Notes: generated by a model not told the origin, from the sequence alone. A stretch of 6,497 nucleotides of DNA from Chlamydiota bacterium (GCA_030596365.1 JAUVKG010000161.1:1-6497), one strand, 5' to 3'; positions 1-5,185 are shown, counted from the stretch's first letter. A program made the numbers and translations.

Positions 1-1
1 T

Positions 2-631
2 GTAACTTACACTCTAAACAATAATAACGAGTTAGTTATTAATTATGATGCTGAAACTGATAAAACTACTGTATGTAACCTTACTCAGCACACATATTTT
101 AATTTGGGCGGTCATAAATCCGGCGATGTTTTAAATCATAAATTGTTGATTAACGCTGATGCCTTTATTCCGACAGATGCTGATTCAATTCCAACCGGTG
201 AAATACAATCTGTTGCAGGAACGGATTTTGATTTTAAAACAATGACTGAAATTGGCGTGAGAATTAATAATGATGCTGAACAACTTGTTTTTGCAGGTGG
301 ATATGACCATAATTGGTGCCTGAATAATGAAAAAGAAAATCAACTGACACATGCCGCAACTGCTTTTTCTGATCTGTCAGGCGTTGCGATGGATACGTTT
401 ACGACAGAACCGGGAATGCAATTTTATACAGGTAATTATCTTGATGGAAAAATCACCGGAAAAAATGGAACGGTTTATAATTCGCGTAATGGTTTTTGCC
501 ATGAAACTCAACACTATCCCGACTCACCAAATCATTCTAATTTCCCATCAACGGAATTAAAAGCAGGTGAAAAATATTCATCCAAAACTGTTTATAAATT
601 TTATATTAGTAAGACGCCGTTCGAAGGGTGA
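2..631 (+). CDS. galM: Galactose mutarotase (aldose 1-epimerase), C-terminal part
   Basis: Partial gene: the frame is open from base 2 and the true start lies upstream of the window. 209 residues are visible, against about 340-390 for the family. The enzyme interconverts alpha and beta anomers of aldoses such as galactose or glucose, feeding sugar catabolism. Family landmarks are all present in order (residues numbered from the first codon here): the catalytic His in NLTQHTYFNL (residue 30), the PTGEIQSV stretch, the sugar-binding Asp in YDHNW (residue 102), GMQFYTGN, and the catalytic-base Glu in CHETQHYPDSPNH (residue 168). The upstream His of the first conserved block must lie outside the window. 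The TTG at 104 is inside the conserved NLGG segment and is not a start. The gene ends at a TGA just before a palindromic repeat. Whether it is secreted cannot be told without the N-terminus. Confidence 0.93.
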   Translation, partial: VTYTLNNNNELVINYDAETDKTTVCNLTQHTYFNLGGHKSGDVLNHKLLINADAFIPTDADSIPTGEIQSVAGTDFDFKTMTEIGVRINNDAEQLVFAGGYDHNWCLNNEKENQLTHAATAFSDLSGVAMDTFTTEPGMQFYTGNYLDGKITGKNGTVYNSRNGFCHETQHYPDSPNHSNFPSTELKAGEKYSSKTVYKFYISKTPFEG

Positions 632-639
632 TCAAAAAG

Positions 640-685
640 TTCCCCGCCTTACAAAGGAGGGGTGGCGCGAAGCGCCGGGGTGGTT
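640..685 (+). repeat. Dispersed palindromic repeat, copy A
   Basis: A 46-bp GC-rich, REP-like block starts 9 bases after the mutarotase stop. It contains two consecutive hairpins: CCCC-G-CCTT / AAGG-A-GGGG (642-662, three-base loop, one internal mismatch) and a perfect GGCGC-GAA-GCGCC (664-676). It ends in GGGGTGGTT. A longer relative lies inverted at 4430-4500 and shares the outer arms. It has no T-run, so it is not a standard intrinsic terminator, although a transcript through it would fold strongly and could protect the mutarotase mRNA 3' end. The composition stands out sharply from the AT-rich sequence after it. Confidence 0.75.
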
Positions 686-709
686 CTCGCATTAGAAATA
701 ATTTTTTAA

Positions 710-737
710 AATTCGTGTGAATTCGTGTAATTAGTGT
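710..737 (+). repeat. Three tandem copies of AATTCGTGT
   Basis: AATTCGTGT occurs at 710-718 and 720-728, followed by AATTAGTGT at 729-737, giving a spacing of 10 then 9 bases. It lies 25 bases before the oxidoreductase start. It could be a fragment of a dispersed repeat or a protein-binding array; the sequence alone does not decide. The bases between it and the ATG include the palindrome TTAATTAATTAA (746-757). Confidence 0.6.
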
Positions 738-762
738 CAAAATAATTAATTAATTAAACATT

Positions 763-1875
763 ATGAAAAATTTAAACATCGCAATGATCGGATATAAATT
801 TATGGGGAAAGCCCATTCTAATGCTTACCTCAATGCAGGCAAGTTTTTTGATCTGAAAGCAAATCCGGTAAGAAAATTAATTTGTGGAAGAAGTAAAGAC
901 GTAATTCCTTTCGCAAAAAAATGGGGCTGGGAAAATTATTGTCACAATTATATTGAAGCGGTTCGCAGAGATGATGTAGATATCGTTGATATTTGTACCC
1001 CGAACTCAAGTCACGCGGAAATAGCAATCGCAGCCGCTAATGCTAAAAAAGCAATTCTATGTGAAAAACCACTTGCAATGAATGTGGCGGAAGCTGAAGA
1101 CATGGTTGCTGCCGCTGAAGAAAATAATGTTCCGACTATGGTTTGCTTTAATTATAGACGCGTGCCGGCGATAGCCCTTCTCAAAAAAATGATCGATGAA
1201 GGAAAACTTGGCAGAGTTTATCATATCCGTGCTCAATATTTGCAGGATTGGATTATGGATCCTAAATTCCCGCGCGTGTGGCGACTCGTAAAAGCTCTTG
1301 CAGGCAGCGGGGTTCACGGTGACCTGAACGCCCATATTATTGATCTCGCAAGATTTTTAGTTGGAGAAATTAGCGATGTGTCAGGGTTTTCAGAAACTTT
1401 TATTAAAGAACGCCCACTTGAAAATTCGGATAAAAGCGGAATCGTTGATGTTGATGATGCAACACTTTTTCTTGCTCAATTTAAAAACGGTGCAATAGGT
1501 ACTTTTGAGGCAACGCGTTTCGGTGGAGGGAATAAAAACGGGTTGCAGCTTGAGATTAACGGATCGAAAGGAAGTTTTAAATTTAACCTCGAAAATATGA
1601 ATGAACTTTTTTATCTCAACCTCGAAGAAAAAGAACAGGGGTTCAAAAGAATTCTTGTTACTGAACCGGAACACCCTTATGTAGGTAACTTCTGGCCTCC
1701 CGGACATATTATTGGTTACGAACACACTTTTGTTAATCTGATTGCTGATTTTATAAATGGAGTTGCTGAAGGAACACCTTTAATGCCAGATTTCAAAGAT
1801 GCGTTAAAAACGCAGAAAGTTCTCGATGCGGTAATAAAATCCGCCGAAGAAAGATGTTGGATGAAAACCTATTAG
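763..1875 (+). CDS. Gfo/Idh/MocA family NAD(P)-dependent sugar oxidoreductase
   Basis: This is an intact 370-residue cytoplasmic dehydrogenase, the usual length for the family, which oxidises or reduces sugars, sugar acids or inositols. An N-terminal Rossmann fold carries the dinucleotide-binding loop IGYKFMGKAHSNAY (residues 9-22), a variant of GxGxxG. CEKPLA (100-105) supplies the family lysine (K102). CFNYRRVPA follows at 128-136. The catalytic-domain signature GSGVHGDLNAHIIDLAR (181-197) gives D187 and H191 as likely catalytic residues. VDVDDATLFL and WPPGHIIGYEHTF (311-323) are typical of the subgroup resembling levoglucosan dehydrogenase, but the exact substrate cannot be read from sequence. 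The ATG at 763 is chosen because it starts directly before the Rossmann strand; no Shine-Dalgarno site is visible in the AT-rich leader. The stop TAG at 1873-1875 abuts the first transposase-associated repeat, and the terminal KTY could be affected by that insertion. Confidence 0.92.
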   Translation: MKNLNIAMIGYKFMGKAHSNAYLNAGKFFDLKANPVRKLICGRSKDVIPFAKKWGWENYCHNYIEAVRRDDVDIVDICTPNSSHAEIAIAAANAKKAILCEKPLAMNVAEAEDMVAAAEENNVPTMVCFNYRRVPAIALLKKMIDEGKLGRVYHIRAQYLQDWIMDPKFPRVWRLVKALAGSGVHGDLNAHIIDLARFLVGEISDVSGFSETFIKERPLENSDKSGIVDVDDATLFLAQFKNGAIGTFEATRFGGGNKNGLQLEINGSKGSFKFNLENMNELFYLNLEEKEQGFKRILVTEPEHPYVGNFWPPGHIIGYEHTFVNLIADFINGVAEGTPLMPDFKDALKTQKVLDAVIKSAEERCWMKTY

Positions 1876-1922
1876 GGTGTCAGGAACCTATCGGCTATTA
1901 TGGGGTCAGGAACCTATCGGCT
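1876..1922 (+). repeat. Left repeat cluster of the transposase module (2 copies)
   Basis: Copy L1 (1876-1896) begins GGTGTCAGGAACCTA and copy L2 (1902-1922) begins GGGGTCAGGAACCTA; both continue TCGGCT. The starts are 26 bases apart. The core GGKGTCAGGMACC is a short imperfect palindrome (GG.G / C.CC arms around TCAGG). L1 starts immediately after the oxidoreductase stop codon. The same core recurs three times to the right of the transposase gene. Confidence 0.9.
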
Positions 1923-1943
1923 TTAAAAATTAATAAAATATGT

Positions 1944-1949
1944 TATAAT
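1944..1949 (+). promoter_or_regulatory. Candidate -10 box of the transposase gene (possibly leaderless)
   Basis: A perfect TATAAT lies six bases before the transposase ATG at 1956, with no Shine-Dalgarno site between them. If used, transcription would start at or next to the A of the ATG and give a leaderless mRNA. The matching -35 position (about 1921-1926, CTTTAA, at the end of repeat L2) is poor, so this is tentative. Confidence 0.35.
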
Positions 1950-1955
1950 AAAACT

Positions 1956-3008
1956 ATGCCAAGACCTTTAAGAATAGAAGTTGCAGGGATGTGGTATCAT
2001 ATTATGAACCGTGGAATTATTCGCAAAAATATTTTTTTGTGCGATGATGATTATCAAAAATTTCTTGAAAAACTTGCTGACAGCTGCGAAAAATACAATG
2101 TTGAAATACACTCTTATGTTCTTATGCCAAATCATTTTCACTTTTTCTTAAAAACTAATGAAGCAAATCTGAGTCGTTTTATGCATCGGCAGCTTACATC
2201 TTATACTAATTGGTTTAATCAAAAGTACGAACGAGTTGGTCACTTGTTTCAAGGGCGTTATAAATCAATTGTGATTGACAATAATAATTACGGGACAGAA
2301 ATAACAAGATATATTCATTTGAATCCGATACGCACTCGCAAAAATTTAAAGTTAAATTTAAGAGAAAAAAGGAAATATCTAGAAAAATATAAATGGAGTA
2401 GTTACCCGGAAATAATCGGTTTAAAGAGCACATCGCCTTTTTTATATATTGATGAAACTTTAGAAAAATTCGGTTTCAACAGAAAAAAACAAATTAAAGA
2501 ATATTTACAATTTATTGATAAAGGTATAAAAAAGGATATAGAGAGTCCATTGAAAAACGCTGTTGCACAATCTGTGTTAGGATCTAAACTTTTTGTAAGA
2601 GAAATCCTAAAAAAACTTAAGACCGAACAAAAATATGACTCCGAAATAAACAAACTTAGAAAACAATCTTCACTTCCAATAGAAAAAATACTTGAAATTG
2701 TTTGTCAAGAATATAATATTAATAAAAAAGTGATAGTAAAACAATGCAAAGACCGATACGGAATAGAAGCACGTGCGGTAGCTTTTTATCTTGCGGCAAA
2801 ATATTCTGTTGGAATGATGACGTTAAACCAAATAGCCGGGTCGATGGGATGCCAAAGAGGCTGGAGTGTTACTTTGGCAGTAAAACGTGTTGAGAAATTA
2901 AAAAAGCAAGATAAAGAATTAATTAAAAAGCTGGAACGTCTGGAGAGTTTATTACGGTGTCAGGAACCTAGTGGTCAACTGACTGTTATGGGGTCAGGCA
3001 CCTATTAG
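1956..3008 (+). CDS. REP-associated tyrosine transposase (RAYT, Y1/HUH superfamily)
   Basis: This 350-residue DNA-nicking enzyme belongs to the IS200/IS605-like Y1 superfamily, which cleaves single-stranded DNA through a tyrosine and is linked to mobility of REP-type hairpin repeats. The start at 1956 is chosen because MPRPLRIEVAGMWYHIMNRG is the typical N-terminus; an in-frame ATG at 1854 would translate the left repeats and is unlikely. The HUH metal motif is PNHFHFF (H60, H62). VGHLFQGRYKS lies at 94-104, and the likely catalytic Tyr is Y119 in RYIHLNPIR. The C-terminal part (about 240-310) is the helical, HTH-like extension seen in the larger RAYT groups and may bind DNA. Residues 334-350 (RCQEPSGQ...GSGTY) are encoded by the right repeats R1 and R2, and the stop is inside R2, so the original C-terminus probably lay near residue 333. 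The reading frame is otherwise intact and AT-rich. Confidence 0.92.
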   Translation: MPRPLRIEVAGMWYHIMNRGIIRKNIFLCDDDYQKFLEKLADSCEKYNVEIHSYVLMPNHFHFFLKTNEANLSRFMHRQLTSYTNWFNQKYERVGHLFQGRYKSIVIDNNNYGTEITRYIHLNPIRTRKNLKLNLREKRKYLEKYKWSSYPEIIGLKSTSPFLYIDETLEKFGFNRKKQIKEYLQFIDKGIKKDIESPLKNAVAQSVLGSKLFVREILKKLKTEQKYDSEINKLRKQSSLPIEKILEIVCQEYNINKKVIVKQCKDRYGIEARAVAFYLAAKYSVGMMTLNQIAGSMGCQRGWSVTLAVKRVEKLKKQDKELIKKLERLESLLRCQEPSGQLTVMGSGTY

Positions 3009-3036
3009 CTGTTGTGGGGTCAGGCACCTAGTGGAT
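2956..3036 (+). repeat. Right repeat cluster of the transposase module (3 copies)
   Basis: R1 (from 2956) begins GGTGTCAGGAACCTAGTGG. R2 (from 2990) begins GGGGTCAGGCACCTATTAG. R3 (3016-3036) begins GGGGTCAGGCACCTAGTGG. Starts are 34 and 26 bases apart; the R1-R2 interval holds a small extra palindrome GTCA-AC-TGAC (2974-2983). As on the left, the first copy has GGTG and later copies have GGGG. R1 and R2 are translated as the tail of the transposase. R3 ends 5 bases before the SGNH start codon. Confidence 0.9.
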
Positions 3037-3041
3037 ACATA

Positions 3042-4277
3042 ATGGATACATTTAAATTGATTATAATATTTGCAATTTTAATCATGGGATTCTGTCTCCA
3101 GGCGGAATCCACAAAAGATGATAAAAATATGAACCAAATAAAAGAATTTGCTAAAGAACTTCTGTATAAAAAAGAAGATGTCGAAGCATGGTTGGCTGGT
3201 AAATCTGCCTTCTCACAATATGATGGTGAGCTTGGATGGCTTTTAAGTGATTGCCGCGTGCAGGACGGCGTTGACGGATCGTGGTGTACATACACATATG
3301 AAGATAACGGGCAAGGCTGCCGGAAAATCATTAATTACTCGGATAAAAAAAGCAGAATAAATAGTTACGGAGATAGCTTCACTCAGTGTCATCAGGTAAG
3401 CGATGGTGAAACATGGCAGGAAATTTTGGCTGCGCATCTTGGCGAACCAATTCGCAATTTCGGCGTTGGTGGATGGTCAGTTTATCAGGCTTATTTAAGA
3501 ATGAAGCGCGAAGAAAAAAAGTCGCCTGCGGAATATATTATTTTTAATATTTGGGGTGATGACCATTTCAGAAATCTGGATGCATGGCGAAATATCAGAG
3601 TGAGACAGATGGCCGGGTTCGGTGAGCCGACTTTACCTTATGTTAAAGTTAATCCTGAAACTAAAAAGTTTAAAGAATGTCCAAATCCGTGTCCGACAAA
3701 AGAATCTGTTTACAATTTGTGCGATCTTGACTGGGTGGTTAACAGATTCAAAGACGATTTTGTTTTTAATATTATGCTTGCTCATAAAAACGCTGCGGAT
3801 ATGGAAGTTAATAAAAGTTATGACAAAATAAAAAAAATAGCAACTACTTTTGGTATTAATACAAAAATAGATGATGCAGCTTCTATCAGCGGAGCTGCAT
3901 ATGAAATGCACGCAAAAGCTGCTTTATACGCTTCCATGCGAATTGTAGAACTCGTAGAAGAATTCGCGAAAAAGAATAATAAAAAGGTTCTTTATGTTCT
4001 TTCATTCGGAAGTTATGATATCGCAAAAATGATAAATGAGGGCACACGATTTGACCGTGAATTTGTTGATTTCATGAAAAAGAAAAAACTGCCTTATGTG
4101 GATTTAATGGATGCACATCTCGAAGATTACGCGAAATACAAAATGAGTGTGGAAGATTATTTGAAACAATATTATATCGGTCATTACAATCCTCGCGGTA
4201 ATTTTTTTCACGCCTGGGCGTTGAAAAATAAATTAGCGAAAATGCTGAATCCAAAGCCTGTTGCTTATCCTGAGTAG
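3042..4277 (+). CDS. Secreted SGNH/GDSL-like hydrolase of unassigned function
   Basis: A 411-residue protein with a probable Sec signal peptide: hydrophobic residues 5-18 and a possible signal peptidase site after LQA (residue 21). The Cys at 18 is not in a lipobox. SGNH blocks: NSYGDSFTQ (107-115, nucleophile candidate S112), FGVGGWSVYQAY (140-151, oxyanion glycine), NIWGDDHF (169-176, in place of GxND), and YYIGHYNPRGNFF (377-389, candidate catalytic H381). The usual Asp three residues before the His is Tyr378, so the triad is atypical. Such proteins are usually esterases or deacetylases acting on carbohydrates; neighbouring sugar genes fit removal of acyl groups from a glycan, but this is inference. 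ATG 3042 is preferred over TTG 3012, which lies inside the transposase repeats; no Shine-Dalgarno site is visible. Seven cysteines lie between about 71 and 227. Confidence 0.72.
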   Translation: MDTFKLIIIFAILIMGFCLQAESTKDDKNMNQIKEFAKELLYKKEDVEAWLAGKSAFSQYDGELGWLLSDCRVQDGVDGSWCTYTYEDNGQGCRKIINYSDKKSRINSYGDSFTQCHQVSDGETWQEILAAHLGEPIRNFGVGGWSVYQAYLRMKREEKKSPAEYIIFNIWGDDHFRNLDAWRNIRVRQMAGFGEPTLPYVKVNPETKKFKECPNPCPTKESVYNLCDLDWVVNRFKDDFVFNIMLAHKNAADMEVNKSYDKIKKIATTFGINTKIDDAASISGAAYEMHAKAALYASMRIVELVEEFAKKNNKKVLYVLSFGSYDIAKMINEGTRFDREFVDFMKKKKLPYVDLMDAHLEDYAKYKMSVEDYLKQYYIGHYNPRGNFFHAWALKNKLAKMLNPKPVAYPE

Positions 4278-4295
4278 GTGCCGATCGGAAAGGGT

Positions 4296-4318
4296 CAATC
4301 GACACTTTGTGTCGATTG
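4296..4318 (+). terminator. Stem-loop downstream of the SGNH gene
   Basis: A perfect 10-bp stem CAATCGACAC / GTGTCGATTG closes a three-base TTT loop, 18 bases after the SGNH stop. Only TT, then mixed sequence, follows it, so it lacks the U-tract of a standard intrinsic terminator. It may still end or protect the transcript. It is the strongest perfect stem in the window. Confidence 0.45.
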
Positions 4319-4429
4319 TTACTGTCAAAAAATGTTGATTAGAATTCCTTTCTTATGTTATTTGTTGCCAAAAAAATGTACCATCCTTTTCGGACGGAAT
4401 GTGTTTGTCAATCGAATCCTTGCGTTACT

Positions 4430-4500
4430 AACCACCCCGCCCTCTGGGCACCCCTCCCCGAGGGACTACTCGGGATGTGCCACCTAAAACAGGAGGGGAA
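4430..4500 (-). repeat. Dispersed palindromic repeat, copy B (inverted, with extra insert)
   Basis: Read on the minus strand, this 71-bp block begins TTCCCCTCCT and ends GGCGGGGTGGTT, matching the outer arms of the 46-bp copy at 640-685. It shares the middle GGAGGGGTG and has its own small hairpin, GCCC-TCT-GGGC (plus strand 4439-4449), in the place of GGCGC-GAA-GCGCC. Between the first arms it carries an additional segment holding a 6-bp inverted repeat CCCGAG / CTCGGG (4457-4474). The repeat family therefore appears modular. Confidence 0.7.
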
Positions 4501-4517
4501 TTAGGCTAATTACTTTC

Positions 4518-4530
4518 GCCGCTTTGCGGC
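4518..4530. repeat. Small perfect hairpin GCCGC-TTT-GCGGC
   Basis: A five-base-pair perfect stem with a three-base loop, built like the GGCGC-GAA-GCGCC hairpin in the repeat at 640-685. It lies 18 bases beyond repeat copy B and may be a degenerate remnant of the same or a related dispersed element. Confidence 0.45.
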
Positions 4531-4549
4531 TGACCACTTTTCGAGAAAC

Positions 4550-4577
4550 CTCAAACCCCAAACCCCAAACCTCAAAC
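4550..4577. repeat. Four tandem heptamers CYCAAAC
   Basis: Four exact seven-base units: CTCAAAC, CCCAAAC, CCCAAAC, CTCAAAC. A degenerate GAGAAAC stands in phase just before (4543-4549). The block is a simple-sequence tract; its outer and inner units mirror each other in order. No function can be read from it. Confidence 0.85.
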
Positions 4578-4625
4578 TTATATTTGTAGTGTTACGAGTG
4601 CAAAAGATGTAATTCATTATGCTTT

Positions 4626-4711
4626 TGGAGGGACGCTGTCCCCAGCGTCCTAATATGCATGAATAAAGGTCGCCGGGGAACCAGCATTCGCCGGTCACGC
4701 GGTGCCCTCCA
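4626..4711. repeat. 86-bp palindromic element with TGGAGGG / CCCTCCA ends
   Basis: The element is bounded by TGGAGGG (4626-4632) and its exact inverse CCCTCCA (4705-4711). Inside is a perfect 8-bp stem GGACGCTG-TCCC-CAGCGTCC (4631-4650), an ATGCAT palindrome (4655-4660), and two CGCCGG hexamers (4671-4676, 4689-4694). It lies 21 bases past the stop of the minus-strand gene, so it could fold at the 3' end of that transcript, though no U-tract follows. It resembles a miniature dispersed element; copy number cannot be judged here. Confidence 0.55.
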
Positions 4712-4732
4712 GATAATCCTTCATATTTGTTC

Positions 4733-5176
4733 CTACAAGGCTTCGGCTTTCGCATAAAGTTCTTTTGGAGCTTCACCATAATACTTATACATTGCCGGGC
4801 AGAGCCAGCCCTCAATATCATATTGTTCGCAATAATACCAATTGCCGCCATTTTGTTCTTTAGTCCAAACTAGCTTAGCTTCGTAGTTCGGGAAGGGGTT
4901 GGCGGAGAATATTAGTCGAAACCCTTGGTCGGCATTGGGAACGTCTTCCACCATCTTGTCAATTATCTCAGGTATTCCGGCGATAAACGGTTCTTTGACA
5001 AGGCCAAGTCTCATGTCGTCGAATACCCAGCTTCCAGCATGACGGTAAGGCTTGAGCACCAGCAGGGCATTGGCTGGCGCATTCATTCTGCCATGTTGAA
5101 ATTGATAGATAAAGTATGCGGAGGTCCCCAAGAGGGTCACGCTAACAATCGCAATTATCAGCAGAAGTTTCTTCAT
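4733..5176 (-). CDS. Small membrane-anchored protein, DUF6717-like
   Basis: A 147-residue protein of unknown function. Residues 1-25 (MKKLLLIIAIVSVTLLG and onward) form one hydrophobic segment after two lysines, either a membrane anchor or an uncleaved signal, leaving a soluble C-terminal domain outside the cytoplasm. The domain has a conserved-looking core: LKPYRHAGSWVFDD, GLVKEPFIAGIPEIID, VPNADQGFRLIFSANPFP, NGGNWYYCEQYDIEGWLCP and APKELYAKAE. From memory this pattern matches the family named DUF6717, found as stand-alone small proteins; I cannot confirm it by search. ATG 5176 is supported by AGGAG nine bases upstream and by a perfect promoter. Its GC (about 47% by count over 4741-5160) is slightly above its neighbours. 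It is transcribed divergently from the rhamnosidase and convergently towards the SGNH gene, and nothing shows a functional link. Confidence 0.85.
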   Translation of the reverse strand: MKKLLLIIAIVSVTLLGTSAYFIYQFQHGRMNAPANALLVLKPYRHAGSWVFDDMRLGLVKEPFIAGIPEIIDKMVEDVPNADQGFRLIFSANPFPNYEAKLVWTKEQNGGNWYYCEQYDIEGWLCPAMYKYYGEAPKELYAKAEAL

Positions 5177-5185
5177 ATTTTTGTG

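Larger units (their letters stand above)
1876..3036 (+). mobile_element. RAYT transposase module bounded by short direct repeats
   Basis: The module consists of a Y1 (HUH) transposase gene with two repeat copies on its left (1876-1922) and three on its right (2956-3036), all in the same orientation. The content between the repeats is visibly more AT-rich than the sugar genes on either side, consistent with separate origin. No inverted terminal repeats are seen, as expected for HUH enzymes, which act on single-stranded DNA and recognise hairpins. REP-associated tyrosine transposases are often single-copy genes that mobilise the small repeats more than themselves. The module sits exactly between the oxidoreductase stop and the SGNH start, suggesting it entered an intergenic gap or split an operon. 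The boundaries are my estimate from the outermost repeat copies. Confidence 0.75.
4278..4732. other. Gene-free, repeat-dense intergenic stretch
   Basis: These 455 bases hold no credible gene. They contain, in order: a 10-bp perfect hairpin after the SGNH gene (4296-4318); about 110 unremarkable AT-rich bases; the long inverted relative of the repeat at 640-685 (4430-4500); a small GCCGC-TTT-GCGGC hairpin (4518-4530); four tandem heptamers (4550-4577); and an 86-bp palindromic element (4626-4711). Short open frames crossing it are translations of these repeats. It separates the convergent ends of the SGNH gene and the minus-strand DUF6717-like gene. Confidence 0.7.

Noticed and set aside
640..685. 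Intrinsic terminator of the mutarotase gene
   Set aside because: The hairpins are strong but no T-run follows, and an inverted relative elsewhere marks it as a dispersed repeat.
1057..1335. Minus-strand open frame inside the oxidoreductase gene
   Set aside because: It is antisense to strongly conserved family motifs, so it is a shadow of the real coding strand.
1854..1955. Upstream in-frame start for the transposase at 1854
   Set aside because: It would add 34 residues translated from the end of the oxidoreductase and the left repeats; the family N-terminus MPRPLRIE begins at 1956.
1876..3036. CRISPR array
   Set aside because: The repeats are few, spaced irregularly, separated by related rather than unique spacers and tied to a RAYT gene; no cas genes are present.
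3012..3041. TTG start at 3012 for the SGNH gene
   Set aside because: It lies in the transposase repeat and would put a polar extension before the signal peptide; the ATG at 3042 starts the hydrophobic leader cleanly.
3042..3107. Lipoprotein signal on the SGNH protein
   Set aside because: The residues before Cys18 are M-G-F, which do not fit a lipobox; ordinary signal peptidase cleavage is more likely.
4278..4487. Open frame of 69 codons directly after the SGNH stop
   Set aside because: It has no ribosome binding site, runs through the 10-bp hairpin and repeat copy B, and its product has no recognisable motif.
4550..4577. Telomere-like end
   Set aside because: Four short units inside a normal intergenic region give no sign of a replicon end.
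4510..4851. Minus-strand open frame of 113 codons overlapping the end of the DUF6717-like gene
   Set aside because: It translates the heptamer tract and the 86-bp element, and its beginning is an out-of-frame reading of the real gene.
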